NCBI RefSeq assembly: GCF_016862975.1
Contig: NZ_BONZ01000007.1
Span: forward strand, 1 to 61,153
Length of the DNA: 61,153 nucleotides
Origin: Rugosimonospora africana
GTDB taxonomy: Bacteria > Actinomycetota > Actinomycetes > Mycobacteriales > Micromonosporaceae
Direction: 5' to 3'
A program made the position numbers and the translations under genes. A model generated the notes under the pieces. That model did no database searches and was not told the origin of the DNA. It saw only the letters and a program-made list of their open reading frames with translations. This document shows, in pieces, positions 9,406-17,953 of this stretch. Every line of letters starts with the position of its first letter. Within the stretch, counting starts at the first letter, position 1.

Positions 9406-9711
9406 TTGATCGAGCTTCTGAGGAGAATGCACACGGAGAGTGGGGTGGCGACCGCCCTTGTTGGGCTGGCCGGCTCGGGCGGCGTGTTCGGATTAGTGCG
9501 GGCTTACTTCAGGTACCGCACGAGGATCCAGTTGGCGAAGGAGCTTTCGAATCGGACCAGGATCCGCGCGATGCACATCGTCCGTCTCGTCTCCGCATCG
9601 CGCGGTGGCTGCGAGATCGTGGAGCACGATAGCGATGGGCATCGGCGGGTGATCCACCTGCACGGTGATCCGACGCAGACCGAAGACCGCGACTGGAAGG
9701 ACGCGGCATGA
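9406..9711 (+). CDS. Small protein with one hydrophobic segment, upstream of an ECF sigma gene
   Basis: I do not recognise the family. From the TTG at 9406 (GAGAGG 5 nt upstream) the product is 101 residues: a short amphipathic start, one hydrophobic stretch (GVATALVGLAGSGGVFGLV), a basic segment and a soluble C-terminus ending DWKDAA. A GTG at 9388 or an ATG at 9427 are alternative starts. Its stop overlaps the ATG of the next sigma gene (ATGA), so it is the first gene of a sigma/PAS-EAL operon and may be a membrane partner or signal input. That role is inferred from position only. Confidence 0.5.
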   Translation: MIELLRRMHTESGVATALVGLAGSGGVFGLVRAYFRYRTRIQLAKELSNRTRIRAMHIVRLVSASRGGCEIVEHDSDGHRRVIHLHGDPTQTEDRDWKDAA

Positions 9712-10274
9712 GCGTCGCGGGCGTTGCAAAGCAGGCACAGCATTACCGGCCGGGCCGTCCTCTCGGCTCGCCGGACGCCATCGAGGCGGAATTTGCCGCC
9801 TTCTGCGAGCGGAATCTGTCCCGGGTCCGGAACTTCCTGCGCGGCCAGTGTCGTGACCCGGAAATCGTGGAGGACGCGTTACAAGAGACGTTTCTGGCCG
9901 CTCGTGAGGCATGGCCGAAGATCCGAGAATATGACGAACCGATGGGCTGGGTCTACAACGCCGCACGGTACAAGCTACGCAAGCAGTTAGAGCGGGCCAG
10001 ACGTGATCTCAGCATCGAGGATGTCCCGGCAGAGCAGATCGTCCAACCCAGTGATGCCCGTGAAGCGCAGGAAACCCTTGTCGGACTGCTATCGCGGCTA
10101 CCCGTTCGCCAGGCGCAAGTGTTCTTTCTCGCGACGGAGGGCTTCGCCGAGAATCAGATCGCCGGGATCCTCGGCATTGCGCGGAACACGGTGCATGCCT
10201 ATCGGTACCAGGCGCGGCACGCCCTACAGCAGTTACTCGCGGGCGAACGACCGCAGACGTCGGCAGGGGAGTGA
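9708..10274 (+). CDS. ECF-type RNA polymerase sigma factor
   Basis: A 188-residue sigma-70 family protein. Region 2 (about 25-95) contains QCRDPEIVEDALQETFLAA and the promoter-melting segment after it. Region 4 (about 120-178) contains LPVRQAQVFFLATEGFAENQ and the recognition helix GIARNTVHAYRYQARHAL. It overlaps the upstream small membrane gene by 4 nt and is 7 nt from the downstream PAS/EAL gene. This links alternative transcription to c-di-GMP turnover in one operon. No anti-sigma gene is obvious unless the small upstream protein serves. Confidence 0.85.
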   Translation: MSVAGVAKQAQHYRPGRPLGSPDAIEAEFAAFCERNLSRVRNFLRGQCRDPEIVEDALQETFLAAREAWPKIREYDEPMGWVYNAARYKLRKQLERARRDLSIEDVPAEQIVQPSDAREAQETLVGLLSRLPVRQAQVFFLATEGFAENQIAGILGIARNTVHAYRYQARHALQQLLAGERPQTSAGE

Positions 10275-10281
10275 GGCACCA

Positions 10282-12207
10282 ATGAACCTCGACGAACTCG
10301 TTGAGTTGGCGCACGCCGCCCAGCCGAGCGCATTGGAGGCTGGCCAGGCGCGGCGCACTGCGCGCCGCATCCAACGGGAGTACAAGCACGCCACGGCCAT
10401 GGGGCACAGCCTGATCGAGGACCTGGAACTGCGTGATCCGTTGACCATCGACTCCGACGAGGCTGCACGTATCACCCGGGCGGCGCAGATGGCCAAGCTG
10501 GGCACGTTCACCTGGACCTGCGGCGAGACCGGCCACATGTCGTGGTCGGACGAAATGTCGATGATTCTCGGGTACGCCCCGGGTGCGGTACAACCCTCTG
10601 CGGAGCTGCTGTTCAACCTGATCCACGAGGAAGATCACGACGACTTTCGGGAGGCGATCAAGCACTCCTGGCAGCAGCGCAGTGTCCGGCAGATTACCTG
10701 CCGCGTCGTACGGCCCGATGGAATTGTGCGACACATGCATTGCCACATAGAAGTGTTGGTGACCGAGGACGGCCAGCCCAGCGGGATCATCGGCACTGGA
10801 CAGGACGTCACCAATCGAGAACTTGCGCGGCGCGAGATGGAACGGCTCAAGCGCCGGTGTGAGACGGTGCTGACCGTGCTGGCCGACCGCGAACCCGACA
10901 CCTGCCTGCTCACCCGGCGCCGTTTCCTGGACGAAATTGACCGAGCCTTGCGCGCCGGCTCTGGCGCTCTTCTCGTCCTGTCTGTCGAAACTGCCGGTGA
11001 GTCGCATCCGCAGACGACCCCAGGCGGCACTGCGCGTGCGGTCATGAACGAACAGCTTGTCGGATCGGTCGCCGCTCTGGTCACCAACCTGGTTTCCAGG
11101 GGCGACATGTGCGGCCGGGTCGGTGCGAACGAAATCGGCGTGCTGATGCACAATGCGCCGACTCGACTGGCGCGCGCGACGGCCGAAGCAGTGCTGGAGA
11201 CGCTCCGCAGTCAAGAGTTCCTGGTGCGTCACAGCCGGGTACGCGCCCAGGCGTGGGGGGGTTTGGTTCGGTACAGCGCCCGTACCGAAGCCGACAGCCT
11301 CGACCTGCTGGTCGACGCTGAGAGTGCCTGGCGGCGGGCGAAGGCAAGGGGTGCTGCGCTAAAGGTACTCACTGAACCGGCGCCTGCCGCGGAACGCCGG
11401 GACACCTGCCGCGGCAGGATTCTTACGGCCATCCAGGACAACCGCTTCACGTTGTACGCACAGCCGATCCTTGACTTGAACCTCAATCAGGTCACCCGTC
11501 ATGAGATTCTCCTGCGGCTGCTGGACGACACGAACGCACCGGTGGCTCCGGCCGGATTCCTGGACATCGCCGAGCGGGTCGACGAGATACTCGCCATCGA
11601 CATGATGGTCCTCGACCGAGCCCTTCTACTCATCGCGGAAGGACCCGAAACGGCGCATTATCACGTCAACCTCTCGGGCCGCTCGCTCGGTGACGACCGG
11701 TTGCTCCGTCATGTCGACGATCAGATTCGCCGGCTCAATGTCGACGCCGGTCAGCTCACGTTCGAGATCACCGAGACGGCAGTCATCGGCAACATGACCG
11801 AAGCCAGGCGTTTCGCTCACAGCGTTCGCGAGCTCGGCTGCCAACTTGCACTGGACGACTTTGGTTCGGGGTACGGATCCTTCACATACCTGAAGTACTT
11901 CCCCATCGATCTGGTCAAGATCGATGGAGACTTCATTTCGAAGATCTGTACGACAAAGGTCGACCAAGTCATGGTCCGGTCGGTCGTCGACATCTGCGCC
12001 GCACTGGGCATCCGAACCATTGCCGAGTTCGCTGAAGACGCCCCCACCGTGGACTTGTTGCGAGGCTACGGAATCGAGTTCGCGCAAGGCTACGCGATCG
12101 GGAAGCCGGCCCCGATCGCGCAGAGCCGGACCGTATCCTCGCTCGCTCTGCCGACACTGGGCGAGCGCAGCGCGAAGAGAGATATACCGAGGAGCGCCGC
12201 TGGTTGA
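10282..12207 (+). CDS. PAS - degenerate GGDEF - EAL protein, probable c-di-GMP phosphodiesterase
   Basis: A 641-residue soluble signalling protein. A PAS fold with its PAC-type end (GIIGTGQDVTNRE) covers about 65-180. A GGDEF-like domain covers about 205-360, but its active site reads GANEI (281-285) instead of GG(D/E)EF, so cyclase activity is not expected. The EAL domain (about 375-610) keeps the catalytic and metal residues: EILLRL (E408), HVNLSG (N463), FEITET (E495), LDDFGSG (D525, D526), KIDGDF (K546), AEFAE (E582) and a late Gln in FAQGYAIG. The prediction is hydrolysis of c-di-GMP to pGpG, with the degenerate GGDEF and PAS as sensors. The start ATG is 7 nt after the sigma stop. Confidence 0.88.
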   Translation: MNLDELVELAHAAQPSALEAGQARRTARRIQREYKHATAMGHSLIEDLELRDPLTIDSDEAARITRAAQMAKLGTFTWTCGETGHMSWSDEMSMILGYAPGAVQPSAELLFNLIHEEDHDDFREAIKHSWQQRSVRQITCRVVRPDGIVRHMHCHIEVLVTEDGQPSGIIGTGQDVTNRELARREMERLKRRCETVLTVLADREPDTCLLTRRRFLDEIDRALRAGSGALLVLSVETAGESHPQTTPGGTARAVMNEQLVGSVAALVTNLVSRGDMCGRVGANEIGVLMHNAPTRLARATAEAVLETLRSQEFLVRHSRVRAQAWGGLVRYSARTEADSLDLLVDAESAWRRAKARGAALKVLTEPAPAAERRDTCRGRILTAIQDNRFTLYAQPILDLNLNQVTRHEILLRLLDDTNAPVAPAGFLDIAERVDEILAIDMMVLDRALLLIAEGPETAHYHVNLSGRSLGDDRLLRHVDDQIRRLNVDAGQLTFEITETAVIGNMTEARRFAHSVRELGCQLALDDFGSGYGSFTYLKYFPIDLVKIDGDFISKICTTKVDQVMVRSVVDICAALGIRTIAEFAEDAPTVDLLRGYGIEFAQGYAIGKPAPIAQSRTVSSLALPTLGERSAKRDIPRSAAG

Positions 12208-12451
12208 CCGCGATAACGGCTCGTGCCCGTTGCTCAGCCGGGCACCCGAGTCCAGCGGCAGGTCGACCTGCCCGGCATCGATCGGGTGGGAACGGGATGT
12301 TGGGCGCCGATGCGGACGGCCGGTACCAAATCGCGTCGCGGCCCCGCCTGCGCGGCCCGCACGGCCTCGCGCGGCCCGCATCACCTCCGGTTTTCCGGGA
12401 AAGCACCTGATGCGGACACCACACGGTTTCGAGGGTCAGGAGAAGCGCGTC

Positions 12452-13090
12452 ATGCTGTTGAACATCGCCGGTTCCGGAAACATGGCCAGGGCCATCGCCG
12501 CGAGGGCCGCGTTCGGGGACCATCAGGTACGCATCATCAATCCCCATCTGGAAAGCGCCCGGGATCTCGTCACCGACCTGAGGCAGCGCTTCAGCGGGTT
12601 CGACATCGGCGTGGGGGAGCAGCTCGGGCCGGCCGACCTGAACGTGATCGCCGTGCACTACCCGACGGGCAAGCAGGTCGTCCAGGAGGCACGCGACCGG
12701 CTCGCGGACCAGATCGTGGTCGACATCAGCAATCCGGTCGACATGGGCTCATTCGACTCTCTCGTGGTGCCGGCGGACAGCTCGGCGGCCGAGCAGATCC
12801 AGCAGGTCGCCGGCCCGGCCGTACGGGTGGTGAAGGCGTTCAACACCATCTTCGCCGACCTGTTGGAGGCCGGCGAGGGCGGCGGGGAACCGCTGGACGT
12901 GCTCATCGCGGGCGACGACGAGTCGGCGAAGATGATGGTGTCGCAGTTCGCGTCGTCGACGGACATGCGACCGCTGGACGTCGGGCCGCTGCGGCGGGCC
13001 AGAGAACTCGAGGCGTTCGAGTTCCTGCACATGACGATGCAGCAGCGGCTGGGCCTGAACCAGCAGAGCGCCATCAAGATTTTGTCGTAG
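12452..13090 (+). CDS. F420/NADP-dependent oxidoreductase-like dinucleotide-binding protein
   Basis: A 212-residue Rossmann protein related to NADPH:F420 oxidoreductase-type proteins (PF03807). The N-terminus LLNIAGSGNMARAIAARA holds the GxGxM nucleotide-binding loop. Later come VVDISNPV and VVKAFNTI, both typical of the family. The start ATG at 12452 has AGGAG 9 nt upstream; an in-frame ATG at 12410 lacks one. The last 17 bp overlap the stop end of the convergent membrane-protein gene. The 244 bp before it (12,208-12,451) shows nothing I can name. Confidence 0.8.
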   Translation: MLLNIAGSGNMARAIAARAAFGDHQVRIINPHLESARDLVTDLRQRFSGFDIGVGEQLGPADLNVIAVHYPTGKQVVQEARDRLADQIVVDISNPVDMGSFDSLVVPADSSAAEQIQQVAGPAVRVVKAFNTIFADLLEAGEGGGEPLDVLIAGDDESAKMMVSQFASSTDMRPLDVGPLRRARELEAFEFLHMTMQQRLGLNQQSAIKILS

Positions 13091-14192
13091 TCCCGCGTCC
13101 GCCCGCGTGCCGCCGGCGGCCGGCCGTCGTCTCCCACAGCAGGAACATCAGCGCGCCGACGACGACCTGCGGCACGAAGGTCGCGGTACGCCACACCAGA
13201 TCCACGGCCAGGGCCTGGCTACCGGTGGCGCCGAACGCGGCGAGCAGCCCGGTGAGGGCGGCGTCCACGGTACCCAGGCCGCCGGCGGTGATGGGAATGA
13301 AAGACACCACCGCCGCGAACGAGAACGCGGCCAGCGACTCGGGCCAGCTGAGCGAGAAACCATTGGGGGTACGGGCTTCCAGGCCGCGCAGCGCCACGTA
13401 CAGCACCGCCCACGAGGTGAACTGCGGCAGCAGCGTCGACAGCGGCACGGCCACCGGTCGCCGCTTCATCACCTCGATCACACCCGACCGGAAGTCGAGT
13501 ATCTTCCCGGCGAGGTCGACCGTGCGGCCGCGCCGCAGCCGCCGCAGTGTCGCGTTGACGGCCCGGTCGGCCAAGCGCCCGACCCGGCGCGCGCCCTGGA
13601 CGCTGCGCAGGATCACCGCGAACGCGCCGAGCGCGAAGCCGACGGTCAGCACACCGATGATCGCGATCAGGACGAAGTTCCATCCCGCCTCGCCCTCGAT
13701 GAGCAGCGCCAGGATGCCGACGATCGGCATGAAGAGCGTGGCGAACACGTTGAAGACGCTGGAGATGGCCGCCGCACTCGCCGCCGGCCCGGCGGCGAAG
13801 CCGTACGACTCCAGCATGTCGTACTCGACGCCGAGCCCGATGGCGCCACCGGCCGGTACCGTGTTGCTCACCGCGAACGAGGTCTGCCCCACCACGAACG
13901 CCGGCCGGTAGCGCAGCCCCGGCAGTGCGGCCTGCAACGGCCAGGCACCGACCGCGATGTTGACGGCCGCCGCGGCGGCGAGACCGATGAGGGCCGAGGG
14001 CGGGATCCGCAGTGCCGACGACCACGCCTGCGAGTAGTTGGCGAACCTGGGGAAGATGCCGACGCCCACGGCCGCGAGCACCGCCAGGGTGACCGGAGGT
14101 ACGACCACCCTGCGCCAACGATGCGTGCCGTGCCGTATTTCGGACCCCCTGCGACCGTGTGGCCCTGTCGTACCCAGGTTCGCGCCGATCAC
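13074..14192 (-). CDS. Flippase-like integral membrane protein (lysylphosphatidylglycerol synthase TM region family)
   Basis: A 372-residue protein with about eight hydrophobic helices, matching the UPF0104 / LPG-synthase membrane region. It has the family pattern FAVSNTVPAGGAIGLGVEY in the first half and FIPITAGGLGTVDAALTGLL in the second. No soluble aminoacyl-transferase domain is attached, so a flippase-like or other lipid-handling role is more likely than lysyl transfer. It overlaps the convergent oxidoreductase gene by 17 bp. An initiation site a little downstream is possible, because the first 25 residues are basic and not family-like. Confidence 0.78.
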   Translation of the reverse strand: MIGANLGTTGPHGRRGSEIRHGTHRWRRVVVPPVTLAVLAAVGVGIFPRFANYSQAWSSALRIPPSALIGLAAAAAVNIAVGAWPLQAALPGLRYRPAFVVGQTSFAVSNTVPAGGAIGLGVEYDMLESYGFAAGPAASAAAISSVFNVFATLFMPIVGILALLIEGEAGWNFVLIAIIGVLTVGFALGAFAVILRSVQGARRVGRLADRAVNATLRRLRRGRTVDLAGKILDFRSGVIEVMKRRPVAVPLSTLLPQFTSWAVLYVALRGLEARTPNGFSLSWPESLAAFSFAAVVSFIPITAGGLGTVDAALTGLLAAFGATGSQALAVDLVWRTATFVPQVVVGALMFLLWETTAGRRRHAGGRGTTTKS

Positions 14193-14222
14193 GCGTGCCA
14201 GGCGCGGCAGTGGCCGGCGGGG

Positions 14223-15476
14223 CTATCCGGAGGGTGCGGACTCCGCGGTATTCGCGGACACCGGGGGCAGCCGGTTCTGCGTCACCGGCCACCGGTGACC
14301 GGTGCGGCCGGCCGTGGTCGACGCCGACCCGGCCTCGACGCCACCGAGATTGAGCTGGCGGTCGATCCGGCCGTGCCGCACCAGCAGCCCGTCATTGCGC
14401 AGGGATACCAGGTCCCCGGTCCGGTAGACGCCGCCGTCCGCCACACCCGGGCCACCGATGGACAGCTCGCCGGTACCGCCCGGCGGCAGGTACACCGAGG
14501 TGCCCGGGATCGGCCGCCCGATCGGTACCCGCGGGCCGGTCGCGTCGGCCGGTACGCAGCGGTGCACCGTGCTCCACACCGTGCACTCGGTCGGCCCGTA
14601 CTCGTTGAACAGCCGCGCGCTCGGTACCGCCTGGAAGTGCCGTGCCACCAGCTCGGGCGGGCAGTCCTCACCGGCAACGACCACAGTGGACACATCCTCG
14701 AGCGCTCCGGCCACCCCACCGGCGAGCGCGGCGGCGTACAGCGACGGCACCATCGACAGGTGCGTACACCGGTAGCGCGCGGCGAACCGACCGACCGCGG
14801 CCAGATCCGTCGGCCGGTCGCTGGGAATGGCGAGCAGCCCGCCGCACGCCAGAGTCCAGTAGATGCCGGCGACCGCGCTGTCGGACGAGATGGAGGAGCA
14901 GAGCAGGAATCCGCTTACCGGTTCGGTGTAATAAGCCAGCCGGGCGGTCGTCGAGTACGCCAGGGCCGCCGACGGTACGGTGACGGGCCGCCGGTTCCCG
15001 CCGGCGACGCGGGTGTACGCGAGCGGACCGCGCCGGGTCGCCGCCGCGAGGACATCGGGCGCCAGCACCGCTCCGCCGGCCGGCAGCACGGCGCCCTCGA
15101 CCCGGATCAGCCGTCCCAGCCCCGGTTCGACCAGCGCGATCGCCGCCCGGCTGGCGGTGACCGTCTCCTGCTGCCGGTGGATCGGGAACGCCGCGTCGAC
15201 GACGACGTACCGGGCGCCGGCCCGGAGTACGCCGAGCATCGCCACCACCGCCCAGGCGGACAGCCGGGCGTGGACCAATACCGGCTCGCCCGGCACGACA
15301 CCACGGTCGATCAGCGCCGCCGCCATCCGCCGGGACATCGTGTCGAGGTCGCGGTAAGACAGTTCGATCCGGGGGTCGGCCACCGCCGGGCGGTCGGTGT
15401 CCAGCCACGGTTCGATCAGGTCCAGCACGTTGCCGGGGTGCTGCAGCGGCGGGCTCGTGAGGGCGTTACCGATCAT
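14223..15476 (-). CDS. Degenerate stand-alone adenylation (AMP-binding) domain
   Basis: A 417-residue protein of the adenylate-forming superfamily, NRPS-like. Core motifs A1 (ELSYRDLD), A2 (LRAGARYVVVDAAFP), A5 (NEYGPTECTVW), A7 (YRTGD) and the start of A8 (GRIDRQLNLGG) are clear. The A3 phosphate loop (SGTTGxPKG) is missing: LAYYTEPVSG runs straight into the A4-like SSISSDSAV. The C-terminal subdomain with A9 and the A10 lysine is also gone. No carrier domain follows. I start it at the ATG at 15476; the frame upstream translates the 52-bp repeat. It is divergent from a LysR gene. Either it is a decaying NRPS/ligase relic or it has a non-adenylating role. Confidence 0.7.
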   Translation of the reverse strand: MIGNALTSPPLQHPGNVLDLIEPWLDTDRPAVADPRIELSYRDLDTMSRRMAAALIDRGVVPGEPVLVHARLSAWAVVAMLGVLRAGARYVVVDAAFPIHRQQETVTASRAAIALVEPGLGRLIRVEGAVLPAGGAVLAPDVLAAATRRGPLAYTRVAGGNRRPVTVPSAALAYSTTARLAYYTEPVSGFLLCSSISSDSAVAGIYWTLACGGLLAIPSDRPTDLAAVGRFAARYRCTHLSMVPSLYAAALAGGVAGALEDVSTVVVAGEDCPPELVARHFQAVPSARLFNEYGPTECTVWSTVHRCVPADATGPRVPIGRPIPGTSVYLPPGGTGELSIGGPGVADGGVYRTGDLVSLRNDGLLVRHGRIDRQLNLGGVEAGSASTTAGRTGHRWPVTQNRLPPVSANTAESAPSG

Positions 15477-15495
15477 CGCTTCCCGCCTCAGGATC

Positions 15496-15547
15496 GACCG
15501 GTCGGGGTCATCGCGCGGCGTCAGACGCGCCGAGCCAGACCGGTCGG
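15496..15547 (+). repeat. 52-bp dispersed repeat, copy 1
   Basis: One of three copies in this window; the others are 55,528-55,579 and, inverted, 56,282-56,333. It begins and ends with GACCGGTC-type 8-mers and has an internal hairpin (CGGCG(T/C) CAGAC GCGCCG). It differs from copy 2 at 5 of 52 positions. Here it lies in the control region between the adenylation-domain gene and the LysR gene. Confidence 0.75.
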
Positions 15548-15685
15548 AAAACCGTTTCCTGGCGAGGCTAGGGCGAGGGCCGTCGCCGGTCGTCCCCCGT
15601 TGGTTTGAATACCGGTCCACCGTGCGTGGTATTCGCGGCCGATGCCGGAACCCACTGACCAGCGGTACGGCAATATACTTCTCTT

Positions 15686-16609
15686 ATGATCAACTCCCGC
15701 CAGCTGGAGTACTTCCGCGCCGTCGCCCGGGAACTGCACTTCACCCGGGCGGCCTCGGCTCTGCGGATCGCGCAGCCCGCGCTGTCCCAGCAGATCCGCA
15801 AGCTGGAGCGGGAACTCGGCGTCACGCTGTTCGAGCGCGACAAGCACCGGGTCGAGCTGACCGCGGCCGGCGCGTCCCTGCTGGACCACGCCGAGCGGGT
15901 CCTGTCCGACCTCGCCGCGGTCGAGGCGGAGATGCGTGGCTGGGCGGGAGGCACCCGGGGGCAGATCCGGCTCGGCGCCGCCCGCGGGCTGGCCGCGCAA
16001 CTGGCCCGCCTGCTGGCCGAGTTCTGCGCCGGATACCCCGACGTGGACGTGGAACTGCGCGAGGAGAGCAGCGACGACATGGTGGCCGACCTGACCGCCG
16101 GCCGGCTTGACGCGGCCACGCTGGCCGGCCCGCCACGCCAGCCCGGCGGCCGGCTGTCCACCCATCCGCTCGGTCGGGAGCCGCTGGTACTGGTCACCGA
16201 GCGCGGCGGCGGCGCGCCCCGCCGGGACCGGGTACCGGTCGCCGACCTCGACGGCGCGGACCTGGTGCTGTACAGCCCCGGGTCGGCCGTCCGGGAGCTG
16301 ATCGTCACCGCGCTCGCCGCAGCCGGCGCCACGCCCCGGGTCCGGTTCGAGACCCGGGAGTACGGCACCGCCCGCACCCTGGCGAGCGTCGGTCTCGCCG
16401 CCGCCATCCTGCCCCGGTCCGTGGCCGAGGCGCCCGGGCCGCCGGTACGGGTGGCCCGGCTGGACCCCGAGCCGACCTGGGCGCCGATGCTGGCCTGGTC
16501 GGCGAACCGCCGCCCGGCCCCGGCACTGGCCGCGTTCCTCGGCTTCGTCATCGGGCACCCGGAACTCGTGTCGATCCCCGAACTTGATAAGCAAAACAGC
16601 TCACCATGA
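15686..16609 (+). CDS. LysR family transcriptional regulator
   Basis: A 307-residue LysR protein. The winged helix occupies 1-62 (LEYFRAVARELHFTRAA, PALSQQIRKLERELG) and the periplasmic-binding-like effector domain about 90-295. It is divergent from the degraded adenylation gene and lies 78 bp upstream of the decarboxylase/hydrolase fusion gene, which it may control. The effector is unknown. Confidence 0.9.
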   Translation: MINSRQLEYFRAVARELHFTRAASALRIAQPALSQQIRKLERELGVTLFERDKHRVELTAAGASLLDHAERVLSDLAAVEAEMRGWAGGTRGQIRLGAARGLAAQLARLLAEFCAGYPDVDVELREESSDDMVADLTAGRLDAATLAGPPRQPGGRLSTHPLGREPLVLVTERGGGAPRRDRVPVADLDGADLVLYSPGSAVRELIVTALAAAGATPRVRFETREYGTARTLASVGLAAAILPRSVAEAPGPPVRVARLDPEPTWAPMLAWSANRRPAPALAAFLGFVIGHPELVSIPELDKQNSSP

Positions 16610-16687
16610 TCTCGATCATGTCTTGGACATCTCACCCCCTGCGCGATCATGCTGGTGGCGACGGGATCCGGAAGAGGAGACAACGGG

Positions 16688-17854
16688 ATGAATCGCTACG
16701 AGCGCGGCGACCGCGAGTACCAGGGACTGATGGGCGGCGCACCGGACCAGGACCTGGCCGCAGTCCGCCAACGGTCACCGCAGCTGTACGACGCCCTGAT
16801 CGAGGGCGGGTTCGGCGGCACCCTCGCGCACCCCGAGTTGAGCCGGACCGACCGGGAACTCGCCACGGTCGCGATGCTGTCCGCCCTCGGCGGCGCCGAA
16901 CCGCAACTCGCCAGCCACATCCGGGGCGCGCTGCGGCAGGGCATCACCCCGACCGAACTGCGGGCACTCGCCGAGCACGTGTCCCTCTACGCAGGCTTCC
17001 CGCGCGCTCTCAACGCGCTGGCGGTCATCGACCAGGTACTGACCGAGACCGGCGAGCCCCGGCCGGCCACACTGCGCCGGGTACGCCTCGCCGACCACGA
17101 GACCCTGGTTGCCGCGTACGGCGACAGCGGACCCGCGGTCCTGCTCGTCCACGCTCTCGGGCTGGACTGGCGGATGTGGGAGCCGGTGATGGCCACACTC
17201 GCCGAGGCCGGCCGGCGAGTGTTCGCGTACGACCTGCGCGGGCACGGCTGGGCAACCGGCTCGCCGAACCCGTTCGGCATGGCCGACACCGCAGCCGACC
17301 TGGTCGGCGTGCTCGACGCGGTGGGGGTCGACCGGGCTCACGTCGTCGGTCTCTCGTACGGCGGCGGAGTGGCCCAGACCGCCGCCGTCACCCACCCGGA
17401 GCGGTTCGCCTCGCTGGCCCTGCTCGCCACCACCGACCATCCGTTCGACGCGTTCGAGAGCCGGGCTCGCGCGGCCGAGGACAGCGGCATGGCGGCCCAG
17501 GTGGTGCCGTCGCTCACCCGCTGGTTCACCGCCGAGGCGCTGGCCGTCAACGGGCCCGGCGTCCGGTACGCCCGGGAGCGGGTACTGCGCGGCAACCCCG
17601 CCGACTGGGCCGCCGCCTGGCGTGCCTTCGCCGGAGTGGACGTCCAGGGCCGGCTCGCTGGTCTCGACAAGCCGACCCTGGTACTCGCCGGAGAACGGGA
17701 CGCGTCGACCACACCGGCCATCATGTCCACGATCGCCGACCGGATCCCCGGCTCCCGGTACCAGGAACTGCCCGGCACCCCGCACATGCAGACACTCGAA
17801 CAGCCCGAGCTGGTGGCCGCCGCACTGAACGACTTCCTGCCAGCAGCCTCTTGA
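16688..17854 (+). CDS. Carboxymuconolactone-decarboxylase / alpha-beta hydrolase fusion
   Basis: A 388-residue two-domain protein. Residues about 30-125 are a carboxymuconolactone decarboxylase (AhpD-like) fold (LSRTDRELATVAMLSALGG, SHIRGALRQGITPTELRAL) without a CxxC redox pair. Residues about 140-385 are an alpha/beta hydrolase with the nucleophile in GLSYGG, acid in GERDAS and histidine in GTPHMQ. The same two activities are fused in PcaL of the protocatechuate branch, but there the hydrolase comes first; here the order is reversed. The ATG at 16688 has GAGGAG 8 nt upstream. A LysR gene directly precedes it. It may be a lactonase acting on a beta-keto-adipate-like intermediate; the substrate is not shown by sequence. 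Confidence 0.78.
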   Translation: MNRYERGDREYQGLMGGAPDQDLAAVRQRSPQLYDALIEGGFGGTLAHPELSRTDRELATVAMLSALGGAEPQLASHIRGALRQGITPTELRALAEHVSLYAGFPRALNALAVIDQVLTETGEPRPATLRRVRLADHETLVAAYGDSGPAVLLVHALGLDWRMWEPVMATLAEAGRRVFAYDLRGHGWATGSPNPFGMADTAADLVGVLDAVGVDRAHVVGLSYGGGVAQTAAVTHPERFASLALLATTDHPFDAFESRARAAEDSGMAAQVVPSLTRWFTAEALAVNGPGVRYARERVLRGNPADWAAAWRAFAGVDVQGRLAGLDKPTLVLAGERDASTTPAIMSTIADRIPGSRYQELPGTPHMQTLEQPELVAAALNDFLPAAS

Positions 17855-17953
17855 AAATCTTCCTCCGAATTTTCCGGACCCTGTCCATCTCGACGCCCGG
17901 CGAACGTCGCACCTATGTGTGACCCTTTCAGGGGTCGGAGCAGAGGAGGACGA

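Noticed and set aside
14223-15476. Functional NRPS module or biosynthetic cluster
   Set aside because: No carrier, condensation or thioesterase domains are near, and A3 and A10 are missing.
13107-15608. Very long plus-strand frame opposite the flippase-like and adenylation genes
   Set aside because: Composition is Arg/Gly/Gln-rich and lacks domain motifs; both minus-strand genes match families.
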